Assembly (NCBI GenBank): GCA_946481425.1
Contig: CAMLNT010000001.1
Coordinates: forward strand, 1-45,602
Direction of reading: 5' to 3'
Origin: an uncultured Brevundimonas sp.
Lineage (GTDB): Bacteria > Pseudomonadota > Alphaproteobacteria > Caulobacterales > Caulobacteraceae
Length of the DNA stretch: 45,602 nt
This document shows positions 1 through 7,314 of the stretch, piece by piece. Made by a program: the position numbers and the translations under genes. The notes under the pieces are model-generated. The model ran no database searches. It was not told the origin of the DNA and saw only the letters and a list, made by a program, of their open reading frames with translations. How positions within the stretch are numbered: the stretch's first letter is position 1; each line of letters begins with the position of its first letter.

Positions 1-449
1 CGGTACGCCGAGACGTCGGTGGTCAGGAAGGCGTTGATCTTGCCCGCCGTGACGGTGGTGGTGCCGATCACGCACAGGATGCCCAGATAGCGCTCGTAGA
101 CAGCGCCCTGCGGCAGCGCGACGACCCAGAGGTAGCCGCCCGCGTTGAGCTGGGCGCTGTTCGCGGCGGCATCATCGGTGACGTACTCGGGCGACGACCC
201 GTGGATCGTGGCCGAGCCGTCGACCGCGATGGCGGCTTGGGCGTCCGAGGCGAGCTGGAACTGGATCGTACCAGCGGTGCCGCCCGTGATGATTTCGGTG
301 TCGGTCTGGAGGACCAGCCACAGCGGTTCACCGTTGCCGATGTCCCGAGCGCTGGCCCCCAGGTCGATCACGTCGCCGATCAGGGCGGTGCCGGCCGCGG
401 CGGCGACGGAAGTCGCGTCCGCGAACTCGTTGCGTTCGTCGAGGATCAT
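1..449 (-). CDS. Bbp16-like capsid cement (decoration) protein, 3' end cut by window edge
   Basis: The product begins MILDERNEFADATSVAAAAG and continues with a GDVIDLG...RDIGNGEPLWLV segment and a beta-rich stretch ending at FLTTDVSAY, where the window stops. This is the signature layout of the Bbp16 family capsid cement protein of Bordetella phage BPP-1 (known family; recognised by eye). About 149 residues are visible and only a short C-terminal tail should be missing. The role is inferred: a small protein that binds the outside of the capsid shell and stabilises it. It follows the major capsid gene by 26 bases on the same strand, as in BPP-1-like phages. Confidence 0.85.
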   Translation of the reverse strand, partial: MILDERNEFADATSVAAAAGTALIGDVIDLGASARDIGNGEPLWLVLQTDTEIITGGTAGTIQFQLASDAQAAIAVDGSATIHGSSPEYVTDDAAANSAQLNAGGYLWVVALPQGAVYERYLGILCVIGTTTVTAGKINAFLTTDVSAY

Positions 450-475
450 GGTCTTGTTCTCCTGGCGGCCGACGC

Positions 476-1486
476 TTACGCGCCGACCTTGGCTTCGGTG
501 TGGAGCAGGGCGTCGACCCGACGGACCGGGAAGCCCTCGAAGAACACGACGCTGCGGTTCTGGTTCGTGACCTGCTCGACGGTCAGGGTCGAGTTCTTGA
601 CCTTGGCGTTGGCCTGGCGCTTCAGGAAGCTCCAGACGCGGCGGCTGACGTACCAGGCCCCGCGGATGCCGGCCAGCGACGGGATGTACGACATGGCGTC
701 GGTCATCAGGTCGGTCAGATCAGCGCCGGTGGCCGCGTCCTTGGTCAGCTCGGCGAAGTCGACCTGGATGCGGAAGACGTAGCGCCAGTCCTTCAGGACC
801 AGGCCGGCGTCTTGGCGGTAGTGGGTCCGGTAGGCCTCCATCCGGCCGCCGTTGCCATCGACGTTCTCGATGGTGACCTGGCCCTTGTCGGTGTGTTGCA
901 GACCGCCCTTCGAGCCCTTCGGATAGGTCATGAAGACCGAGTTCGGCCCCCAGCCCACGAACCAGATAGACGTATTGGTCGCGTTCGAGCCGTCGGCGGC
1001 CGAGGCGTTGATGTTCTGGCCGTTCTCGGCCGACAGCGAGTTGAAGCGCGCCGACAGACCGGTGAACTTCTCGGGCGTGACCGCTTCATCGGCGTAGAAG
1101 ACCGACGACGCCAGGTCTTGCGCCATGCCCTCGATATGGGCCCGGTCTTCCGACAGGCGGAAGGCCGCGGTGTTGCCGTTCAGGTCCGCCAGGGCCTTGT
1201 CGACCTCGGCGTAGGCTTCCATCATGCCCGCGGTGTCCGTCACCTGGGCGGTGCGCGACTTGGTCGGCTGGACGCCGCCGTACAGCTTGCGCCAGGTCGG
1301 GGCCGGCAGGCCGGTGCGGATGGTCGACCGGTGGCCGGTCGGCAGGTTGCCTTCGAGCCAGACCGCGTCGTCGAGGACTTCGTTGGTCTGGTTCAGGATT
1401 TCGACGATCTGATCGATGCTGCCGCCCGGGTCGAGCCGCTTGGTGACATCCATGAGCGTCGGGTGGGTCGTCGCGAGGACGGACAT
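476..1486 (-). CDS. Major capsid protein, Bbp17-like
   Basis: 336 residues, start MSVLATTHPTLMDV. Recognisable features of BPP-1 type major capsid proteins are the N-terminal segment with DQIVEILNQTNEVLDDAVWLEGN, then PTGHRSTIRTGLPAPTWRKL, and the later GSNATNTSIWFVGWG and KGGLQHTDKG segments. It forms the icosahedral head shell. It sits between the scaffold gene (10 bases upstream) and the cement protein gene, the expected order. The HK97-like fold is inferred from the family, not visible directly. It ends with TAA at its left boundary. No sign of a frameshift or fusion. Confidence 0.9.
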   Translation of the reverse strand: MSVLATTHPTLMDVTKRLDPGGSIDQIVEILNQTNEVLDDAVWLEGNLPTGHRSTIRTGLPAPTWRKLYGGVQPTKSRTAQVTDTAGMMEAYAEVDKALADLNGNTAAFRLSEDRAHIEGMAQDLASSVFYADEAVTPEKFTGLSARFNSLSAENGQNINASAADGSNATNTSIWFVGWGPNSVFMTYPKGSKGGLQHTDKGQVTIENVDGNGGRMEAYRTHYRQDAGLVLKDWRYVFRIQVDFAELTKDAATGADLTDLMTDAMSYIPSLAGIRGAWYVSRRVWSFLKRQANAKVKNSTLTVEQVTNQNRSVVFFEGFPVRRVDALLHTEAKVGA

Positions 1487-1496
1487 GGCTATTGCC

Positions 1497-2168
1497 TCAG
1501 TTCATGTTGCTGTTGGGGTAGAAGCTCTTCGCGTCGCCCGAAGGGGACGACGAAGAACCGCCGCCGACGAAGGTGTCCTCGCCGACGAGCTTGCCGATCT
1601 TGGCGGCGAACCGGATCATCTCCGGGTGGTTGCCCATGCCGCTTTGGTCGAGCAGTTCGCGAAGCGCCGGGGTGCCGTAGGCGTCCAGGGCTTTCTTGGC
1701 GGTCGCCAAGGTGTCCGGGAGCTTGTCGCCCCCGATTTCCTTGTCGGCCTTGGCCTCTGCTTCCCACTCGGCGTGCATTTCGGCGACGCGAGCGGTCTGC
1801 GCATCCGCCCATTTCTGGGACAGCTTGACGGCCAGGTCCGTGACCTTTTGGGCGCTGCCCTGGTCCAGGTCGAGGTCCTTGGCGAGGGTCTTGAACTCGC
1901 CCATCACGTCAGCGTCGAGGTCGACGCCTTCCGGCGCGGTGAAGTCCTCGTAGGCTTCCGGCGCGCCTTTCGGCTCGTCTTCGGCCTTGTCGCCTTCCTT
2001 CGGGTCGGCGGTCTCGTCCTGCGAACCGGTTTCGTCGGTGGTGCCGGCGTCCGTGTTCGGGTCCTGGGCGGCGGTGTCGACCGACTTGTCCGCGTCAGCG
2101 GCGTCGCCGGTCGAGGCAGCGTCGTCGACCTGATCGGTGTTCGTGTCGGTCATCTGCGCTTCACTCAT
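1497..2168 (-). CDS. Capsid scaffolding protein
   Basis: 223 residues. The first ~85 residues are very acidic and low in complexity (many D, T, A, E), followed by PEAYEDFTAPEGVDLDADV and a helical region with KLSQKWADAQTARVAEMHAEWEAEAKADKEIGGDKL, then a conserved LDAYGTPALRELLDQSGMGNHPEMIRFAAKIGKLVGED tail. This arrangement (acidic N-terminus, helical middle, conserved C-terminal capsid-binding end) is typical of podovirus scaffolding proteins. It should direct capsid assembly and leave before maturation. The ATG overlaps the end of the upstream Bbp19-like gene by 8 bases; a second ATG lies five codons in. Some relatives are annotated as a peptidase, but I see no protease motif. Confidence 0.75.
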   Translation of the reverse strand: MSEAQMTDTNTDQVDDAASTGDAADADKSVDTAAQDPNTDAGTTDETGSQDETADPKEGDKAEDEPKGAPEAYEDFTAPEGVDLDADVMGEFKTLAKDLDLDQGSAQKVTDLAVKLSQKWADAQTARVAEMHAEWEAEAKADKEIGGDKLPDTLATAKKALDAYGTPALRELLDQSGMGNHPEMIRFAAKIGKLVGEDTFVGGGSSSSPSGDAKSFYPNSNMN

Positions 2169-2469
2169 GGTTGGCGTGTTCCAGCATCATGCTGCTGTAG
2201 GCTTGCGGGTCCGCTTGAAGGAGCGCGGCGTTGACCCGAAGGCCCACGTTCCGCTCGCCTTCCCGGAAGAACGTCTCGCTGTTGCCAGTGAACGACGACC
2301 GGTACATCCCCGTCCAACCCAGCAGCCGCCACATGATGCGGCGGCCACGCGGGCTGGACATAAGCCACTTCCAGTCGTCCTTCTCGGTCTCCACCAGGTT
2401 TCGGCGCACGGTGTCCCGTGCGGCGGTGGCCTGGTCTTGGCCGTTCAGGTCGAGTGGATCATGGTTCAT
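2161..2469 (-). CDS. Bbp19-like phage protein
   Basis: 102 residues. The core DDWKWLMSSPRGRRIMWRLL followed by FTGNSETFFREGERNVGL is the characteristic pattern of the Bbp19 family found beside capsid genes in BPP-1-like podoviruses. The function is not established. The start ATG is preceded by a short intergenic gap that carries a GGTATGCG element shared with two other late intergenic gaps. It lies between portal and scaffold, so a head-assembly role is inferred from position only. Confidence 0.7.
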   Translation of the reverse strand: MNHDPLDLNGQDQATAARDTVRRNLVETEKDDWKWLMSSPRGRRIMWRLLGWTGMYRSSFTGNSETFFREGERNVGLRVNAALLQADPQAYSSMMLEHANHE

Positions 2470-2520
2470 TGAGCGGGAAGGTACGGCACGCGTTCACGCT
2501 TACGCATACCGAGCCCGGGA
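2470..2520 (-). promoter_or_regulatory. Intergenic gap with shared GGTATGCG element
   Basis: Read on the minus strand the 51-base gap contains GGTATGCG (plus-strand 2503-2510), 34 bases upstream of the Bbp19-like ATG. The same octamer occurs in the gaps upstream of the terminase small subunit and of the tail fibre. It may be a phage promoter or activator site; no host-type -35/-10 pair is obvious. Confidence 0.35.
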
Positions 2521-4215
2521 TCAGTAGGTGTAAGGGGCGGGCGAACCGTAGCCCGTGAGCTGGTTCATGAGGTCCGCCGCGGCGTTGCTCGTACCCCCGC
2601 CCGTCTTCACGCTGCCCAGGTCCCGGGCGGTCTTGGCCGCCTGTTCAGCGGCGGCGGCGGCCTGGGCCGCCTGCTGCTGCTGGGCCCGCTGCTCGCGGAT
2701 GATGCCCACCCGTTCCGACGGCACGATCAGCTCGGGATCGATGCCGGTGACGTCCGCGTAGTGGTCGACCCAGGCGTCGGCGTCGAACTTGTCGAGCACG
2801 TCCGGCTTGATCTTGGCGACCGCGCCCAGGTTGCCGACGAACCGGTCGGTCGTATTCGCGCCGATGGCGCGCTGGGCTTGGGCCAGGATTGAGACGAACT
2901 CGACGTTGAGGTTCTGACCGTCCAGCTCTTCAGGCGGCGGCGGCAGGACGCCGGCCGCCAGCAGCCGGTCGAACGTCATCTCGATCAGCGGATCGAGCAG
3001 CTCGTTGTGCAGCCGCTCCAGCACCGGGCCGAGCATGAGGAGCTTCTCCTCGTGCCGCTCAGCGACCTCAGTCGCGGTCATGTTCGTGCTCGCGGCCTGC
3101 GAGACCATCAGGAACAGGTCGGAATACATCCCGCTGTTGATGCGCTGCCGCACGTCCTGGATGTCGAGCAACAGGTGGTCTAGCCGGATGTCCGCCTGGA
3201 AAGACGGTCGCACGCCGGTCTGGGCGTTGATGCTGTCGATGTAGGTGATCCCACCCGGCAGGATGTCGACCTCCTGGCCGACCATAGCCGTCGGGACCTG
3301 AAGCGGCGGCCGGGTCTGGTAGTCGATGCCCTGGGACTTGCGAAGCTGCTCGTGCTGGAGCTGCTTCAGGTCGCCAAGGACTTCCATCCCCGGGCTCTGG
3401 CCGTAGATGTCCTCGCCGACGGTGAACCACCGGGGAGCCAAGGTCCGGAAACGCCGGAACCCGCTCTCGCGCAGCAGCTTGTTCCCCTCGCCGCCCTTCT
3501 CGAAATAGATCGAGGTCCACGGCATGTTGCGCGCGTCCTTGGCCCGCGGATCGCGGTCGGTGCGCGGCTCGATGGCGTGGATGATCGTCACCCAGCCGTC
3601 GGCGTTCCCGTTCGAGACCATGTTGCGCACGGCCTGGCTGACGTTGTCCTCGCCGAACTCCTGGACCAGGTTGCGGGCCGTCTTCTGGAGTTCACGGTAC
3701 GAGGTGTCGACGACGCCCTTGTAGTCGGTGGCCAGGGCGAAGCGGCCGACCGTGTTCGGGTACAGGTGGATCGCGTTGTCGAAGTCGTCGAGCAGCAGAC
3801 TGTTGGCCGTCCCGTACGCGCCCAGCTCCTCGTACATCGAGTGCAGAACCCGATAGGTGTTGCTCTCGGCGAAAACACGCTGCATCCGGCGCTGGACATC
3901 GGCGAGCCAGACCTTGACCGCGTGGCTGTCCATGAGGGCGTCGTCAGGCGTGGTCAGCCGGAACCAGGGCCGCGCCGGGCTGGTGACGCCCGACATCATG
4001 CCCGCGGCCAGGATGCGCAGGGCCCCGGTGCCGGTCCGGTCGTAGATGCTGTTGAAGCGCTTGGTCCCGTTGTTCCGGTCCGTAACATCGAACCGGCCGG
4101 CGCGCGGGAAGAGGTTCTGGTTAAGCTCGCGCCAATGCGACATCCAGCTCGACCGTTCGGTATCGAGCTGGTTCCAGCGCTTCAGGAGCCTCTGCTTCGT
4201 GGGCTCTACGATCAC
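2521..4215 (-). CDS. Portal protein (head-tail connector)
   Basis: 564 residues, starting at a GTG that overlaps the stop of the 41-residue gene upstream (GTGA). It matches the podovirus head-tail connector family: N-terminal RWNQLDTERSSWMSHWRELNQNLFPRAGRF, then a FNSIYDRTGTGALRILAAGMMSGVTSPARPWF segment, then GMEVLGDLKQLQHEQLRKSQGIDYQ and a long helical stem region with ASTNMTATEVAERHEEKLL. The dodecameric ring occupies one capsid vertex and is the DNA gate for packaging and ejection. The C-terminus (~residues 510-535) is a Gln/Ala-rich helix containing AAAEQAAKTAR, which resembles a stretch in the 100-residue protein at 4342-4644. Confidence 0.93.
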   Translation of the reverse strand: MIVEPTKQRLLKRWNQLDTERSSWMSHWRELNQNLFPRAGRFDVTDRNNGTKRFNSIYDRTGTGALRILAAGMMSGVTSPARPWFRLTTPDDALMDSHAVKVWLADVQRRMQRVFAESNTYRVLHSMYEELGAYGTANSLLLDDFDNAIHLYPNTVGRFALATDYKGVVDTSYRELQKTARNLVQEFGEDNVSQAVRNMVSNGNADGWVTIIHAIEPRTDRDPRAKDARNMPWTSIYFEKGGEGNKLLRESGFRRFRTLAPRWFTVGEDIYGQSPGMEVLGDLKQLQHEQLRKSQGIDYQTRPPLQVPTAMVGQEVDILPGGITYIDSINAQTGVRPSFQADIRLDHLLLDIQDVRQRINSGMYSDLFLMVSQAASTNMTATEVAERHEEKLLMLGPVLERLHNELLDPLIEMTFDRLLAAGVLPPPPEELDGQNLNVEFVSILAQAQRAIGANTTDRFVGNLGAVAKIKPDVLDKFDADAWVDHYADVTGIDPELIVPSERVGIIREQRAQQQQAAQAAAAAEQAAKTARDLGSVKTGGGTSNAAADLMNQLTGYGSPAPYTY

Positions 4216-4337
4216 GCGGCCACGCCCATGTTGGCGCGGATCACGCGCAGGCAGGCCTGGAAGAGCTGTTCGTCGTCCAGGCCCCGGCGCTGGACGCCAC
4301 AGGCTTCGGCCAGCTCGTCGATCTGTTCCTTGGTCAT
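4212..4337 (-). CDS. Small hypothetical protein, 41 residues
   Basis: Translates as MTKEQIDELAEACGVQRRGL followed by DDEQLFQACLRVIRANMGVAA. It has a good Shine-Dalgarno (GGAGG) before the ATG, starts 4 bases after the upstream stop and ends in a GTGA overlap with the portal start, so it is well supported as a gene despite its size. It looks like two short helices; the function is unknown. Position between terminase and portal suggests a minor packaging or head role, which is inference. Confidence 0.7.
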   Translation of the reverse strand: MTKEQIDELAEACGVQRRGLDDEQLFQACLRVIRANMGVAA

Positions 4338-4341
4338 GGCG

Positions 4342-4644
4342 TCAGCCTCCCAACAGGGTGTTGCGGCCCAGCGCCAGACGCGACAGGTCCGCGCCGCCCT
4401 GGCCCGTGAGCAGGGTCGCGGCGGCCGAGCCCGCCTTGTTGTTCGCCATCAAGCTCGCGATGTCCGGGGCCTGGCGGTTCGCCTTGGCCTCGGCCTGCTC
4501 GGCGGCGCGCTGGGTCTTGGCGGCCTGCTCGGCGGCTTGACGCTGCGCGGCCTCCTGAGCGCGCTGGGCCTTCTTCTGGCTGTTGCGGGCGAACAGCGTC
4601 CCGAGGACCGGGCCGGCGAGCATGGTGAGAGGGTTGCCGCACAT
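4342..4644 (-). CDS. Small coiled-coil phage protein beginning MCGNP
   Basis: 100 residues. The start is chosen at the ATG giving MCGNPLTMLAGPVLGTLF; the reading frame stays open further upstream inside the terminase gene, but that extension has no family character. After a hydrophobic N-terminus comes an Ala/Gln/Lys-rich coiled coil (about residues 23-60, EAAQRQAAEQAAKTQRAAEQ) and a C-terminal segment APDIASLMANNKAGSAAATL. The MCGNP start is shared with the internal virion protein at 41551-42087. Probably a minor virion component; not otherwise recognised. Confidence 0.65.
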   Translation of the reverse strand: MCGNPLTMLAGPVLGTLFARNSQKKAQRAQEAAQRQAAEQAAKTQRAAEQAEAKANRQAPDIASLMANNKAGSAAATLLTGQGGADLSRLALGRNTLLGG

Positions 4645-4661
4645 ACGCGAAGGGCTCCAGG

Positions 4662-6272
4662 CTAGGCGTACGGATCGTAGTCGCGAGGCTTGGCCCCACG
4701 CATACCGGAGAGCGTGGCCAGCTTCGGAGCCTGCATCGCCGCCAGGGCCAGCGCCGACAGCCAGTCCGGCGAACGGCCGATGCGGTCGATAATCTCCTCG
4801 CGGCTCTCGACCTTGATCTGGGTTCCGCGCAGCTCCCACCGAGGCGCGCACAGGTCGGCCCGGAGCCGCTTGTCCGGGGGCAGAGCCACACCGGTCTGGT
4901 TCATCGGATCGAGCAGCTCGCGCAGCTTCCACACGAGTTCGGAGCGCAGGTTGTAGAACCCGAGCTTGCCCGACTGATCCCGGGCCCCGGACTTCTCGCT
5001 GACGATCACGCCGTAGACCTGCTGCCGGGCCTCGCGCAGGAAGTCGTAGACCGACGAGCCGACGCCGATGGCGTCAACGAAGATCGGGGCCTGGCCCCGG
5101 TTGGCGGCGATGACCAGGCCCGCAGCCGTGGGCCCGTTCGGCGTCTCCGCGCCCGTGTAGACCAGGGGCTCGTCGAACCACCAGTCCTCGTGGCGGCGGA
5201 ACAGGATCGTGTTGTCCCGGCCGCCCCGGGCCACGTCCGCGCCGATGGCCAGCATCTCGGTCTTGCGCACCCGAGGCTCCCACCGGTCCATGGCCTCTTC
5301 GACCCAGGCCGTCGGGATCACCTGCCAGACGTCGTCCTCCATGCCGGCGCGGAAGTCGCCGTTGAGCATCTGGGACCGCAAGGGTTCGGGCAGCGCTTGC
5401 AGCGTGCTCATGTAGCCTGTGCCGGTCAGGAACGGGTTGTCGCGCACCCGCGACGGGATGAAGGTTCGAGACATCGGCTTCACGATCTTATCGGGTTGGT
5501 CCAGGTAGTCGTCCGGGTCGAAGTCGTAGTCGAGTTCCAACGCGCCGCTGGCCGACTTCACGATCACGAAGGGCCGCGCGTCGGCGACCTCGTAGTCGTT
5601 GTTGTCACCCACGGTCGCGAACCACCGTATCTCGCCCGGGAGCGCGGGGTTCGGATGCTTGTCGTCCAGCCACGGCGCGAAGAACGACACGATCCAGCGC
5701 CCCTCGGCGGTGGTCGGCGGGTTGAAGGTCAGCAGGGCTTGGCAGCGCTGGCCCGGCACCGTGGTCCGCAGCCAGCCCAGCAGGAAGCGCACCTGGGCCT
5801 CCATGAAGTTCGCGGCCTCGTCGAACACGATCAGATCGTGCGGGCGGCCCTGGTATTTCTTCTCGTCGCCCAGGTTCGGCACCGAGCCCAGCTCGATCTG
5901 CACGGCCTCGCCGTCGCTGCGCGTCTGCCGCCAGATGCCCTTCTGCCCGTTGTAGCCGTCCCGGGACCCGAACAGCTCTTCGAGGCGATCCTCGATAGCG
6001 GTCAGCTCGGTGCCGACCCGGCGCAGGATCATCACGCGGCGGTGGTCTTCGATGCTCTTGCCGCAGGCCAGGTCGGTCTTGCCGCCGCCTGCCGCCCCGC
6101 CGTAGCCGATGATGTCGGCCGCGCTCTCGTAGGCGTCGGTCTGGGGTCCGGGCAGCGGTCGCCACCGACGCCTGTCACGGGCCAGGAGACCGTACAGCTC
6201 GGTCTTCTCGGCCTCGGTCAGGAACGGCAATAACCGCTGGACCTCGGCGACGGAGGGGGCCTCGGCGAGCAC
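4662..6272 (-). CDS. Terminase large subunit
   Basis: 536 residues. The ATPase half has a Walker A GGAAGGGKT at residues 58-66 and Walker B LIVFDEA at 147-153. The nuclease half contains IGADVARGG (D346) and a FVDAIGVGSSVYDFL segment typical of the RNase H-like nuclease of large terminases. It pumps DNA into the prohead through the portal and cuts it into genome units. The start is a GTG placed 2 bases after the small-subunit stop. The C-terminal end contains a GGTATGCG octamer (4699-4706) that is probably only coding sequence. Confidence 0.95.
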   Translation of the reverse strand: MLAEAPSVAEVQRLLPFLTEAEKTELYGLLARDRRRWRPLPGPQTDAYESAADIIGYGGAAGGGKTDLACGKSIEDHRRVMILRRVGTELTAIEDRLEELFGSRDGYNGQKGIWRQTRSDGEAVQIELGSVPNLGDEKKYQGRPHDLIVFDEAANFMEAQVRFLLGWLRTTVPGQRCQALLTFNPPTTAEGRWIVSFFAPWLDDKHPNPALPGEIRWFATVGDNNDYEVADARPFVIVKSASGALELDYDFDPDDYLDQPDKIVKPMSRTFIPSRVRDNPFLTGTGYMSTLQALPEPLRSQMLNGDFRAGMEDDVWQVIPTAWVEEAMDRWEPRVRKTEMLAIGADVARGGRDNTILFRRHEDWWFDEPLVYTGAETPNGPTAAGLVIAANRGQAPIFVDAIGVGSSVYDFLREARQQVYGVIVSEKSGARDQSGKLGFYNLRSELVWKLRELLDPMNQTGVALPPDKRLRADLCAPRWELRGTQIKVESREEIIDRIGRSPDWLSALALAAMQAPKLATLSGMRGAKPRDYDPYA

Positions 6273-6274
6273 GG

Positions 6275-6811
6275 TCAGACCAGATCGCTCGCGTCGTCCG
6301 GCTTCGGGTCTTCGCCGTCCTTGCGCGTCTTCGCCTTGGCCAGCAGCGCCGCGATCCTGGCCGAAGCCGCCGCGTCGGAAACCTCGACAGGACCCTCATT
6401 CGCCCCGGTAAGCTGGAGGTTCTGGCTCTGGCGGTACTTCGGCGACCAATAGCCGAGCAACCGAAGCCGGGTCTCCACGCGCAGTTTCGAGCGCCCCACG
6501 GCTTCGCGGTTGACGACCTCGTAGGTGTCGCCGGCTCGGTTGGTACGGGTCTCCCAATCCTCGGAGCCGTCCTCGGCGATGTCCATGCACTCCTCGGCCA
6601 TGACGTCGTAGCCGACTTCCCGGGCCAGCTCGTAGGCCTTGGCGAAATCCGGGTTCGCGCGCCGCCAGGCGTACACGACCCAGGGCTCGGGCATGTGATC
6701 GTCTCGGCAGATCACGCGGAGCATCCCGCCCGCGGCCAGCCGTTCGCAGATTTCGGCGGCCAGGGCCGGGTCGTAGGGGTGCGCGGGGGCGTTGAGCAAA
6801 GGGCGGGGCAT
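6275..6811 (-). CDS. Terminase small subunit
   Basis: 178 residues. The N-terminal half (YDPALAAEICERLAAGGMLRVICRDDHMPEPWVVYAWRRANPDFAKAYELARE) is the helix-turn-helix DNA recognition layout of phage small terminases, with the common DFxxxYxxARE pattern. The middle, RTNRAGDTYEVVNREAVGRSKLRVETRLRLLGYWSPKYR, matches the oligomerisation region of this family. It selects viral DNA for packaging and feeds the large subunit, encoded directly downstream. Confidence 0.9.
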   Translation of the reverse strand: MPRPLLNAPAHPYDPALAAEICERLAAGGMLRVICRDDHMPEPWVVYAWRRANPDFAKAYELAREVGYDVMAEECMDIAEDGSEDWETRTNRAGDTYEVVNREAVGRSKLRVETRLRLLGYWSPKYRQSQNLQLTGANEGPVEVSDAAASARIAALLAKAKTRKDGEDPKPDDASDLV

Positions 6812-6845
6812 GACGCTTCAAGATACCGCGCGCATCCACGACAAT

Positions 6846-6853
6846 CGCATACC
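6846..6853 (-). promoter_or_regulatory. GGTATGCG element upstream of terminase genes
   Basis: Minus-strand GGTATGCG lies 36 bases before the terminase small subunit ATG in a ~50-base gap. It is the same octamer, at nearly the same distance, as before the Bbp19-like gene (34 bases). Function inferred only. Confidence 0.35.
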
Positions 6854-6863
6854 AATCCGGGGA

Positions 6864-7061
6864 TCAGCCCGCCCGGCGTCGGAAAGTCACGATGTCCCGA
6901 ACCGTCATCTTGTGCACGTCCCACTTCGCAGCGAGACGTCCGTACCCGATCCCGCCCTGCTCATACTCCTCGCGGATCAGCTCGACCTCGCGATCCGTCA
7001 GTTTCGCCAGGGGGTGCCGCTCACCGTGCCGGCGGCCCGTAGTCTGCATTTTTTTACGCAT
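6864..7061 (-). CDS. Small helix-turn-helix protein
   Basis: 65 residues. The pattern GERHPLAKLTDREVELIREEYEQGGIGYGRLAAKWDVHKMTVRDIVTFRR is a resolvase/NUMOD-like helix-turn-helix frequently found as a stand-alone small phage protein: a basic N-terminus, two helices, then the recognition helix WDVHKMTVRDIV. A good Shine-Dalgarno (AGGAGCAGGAC) precedes the ATG. It is the first gene after the AT-rich control region and sits just before terminase, so it could regulate late genes; this is inference from position. Confidence 0.75.
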   Translation of the reverse strand: MRKKMQTTGRRHGERHPLAKLTDREVELIREEYEQGGIGYGRLAAKWDVHKMTVRDIVTFRRRAG

Positions 7062-7314
7062 TCGTCCTGCTCCTGGGCTTGTACACTCCGATACACATGA
7101 CTGTTTCGGAGTTGTGTGACGCCAAAACGCCTTCTATTTCAACGACCTGCGCCAGCCCGTTACACTGTTTCGGCCGTTTCTGAACTTTTTCCCGTACCTT
7201 TCCCCCAGGGCCCCTATACACATAACCTATATACATCCATTATATAAATAAGTGTAACAAGAGTAACAGAGTAACGTACCTTGTTTTCCTTGGGCTTTTC
7301 CGCGTTACGCACCG
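7062..7314. promoter_or_regulatory. AT-rich non-coding region: late promoter and possible replication origin
   Basis: About 250 bases between the primase-helicase gene and the late genes. The part around 7210-7290 is far richer in A and T than the rest of the window. It contains clustered GTAAC/GTTAC pentamers (near 7160, 7254, 7262, 7270, with two more just beyond at ~7305 and ~7327), three of them in tandem as GTAACAAGAGTAACAGAGTAAC-like spacing. AT-richness, short direct repeats and position beside the primase gene fit an origin or a regulator-binding region. A 60-codon frame on the minus strand at 7054-7236 has no family character and I do not call it. Confidence 0.5.
7239..7244 (-). promoter_or_regulatory. 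Perfect TATAAT -10 box, candidate late promoter
   Basis: On the minus strand the AT-rich region reads ...CTTATTTATATAATGG, a perfect -10 hexamer. The -35 position reads GTTACT or TTACTC depending on spacing, not a consensus -35. Transcription from here would run into the helix-turn-helix gene and the head/packaging genes. Confidence 0.45.

Noticed and set aside
7054..7236. 60-codon frame on the minus strand in the AT-rich region
   Set aside because: No family character, no convincing Shine-Dalgarno, and it starts within a few bases of the TATAAT box, so it would be untranslated by that promoter.
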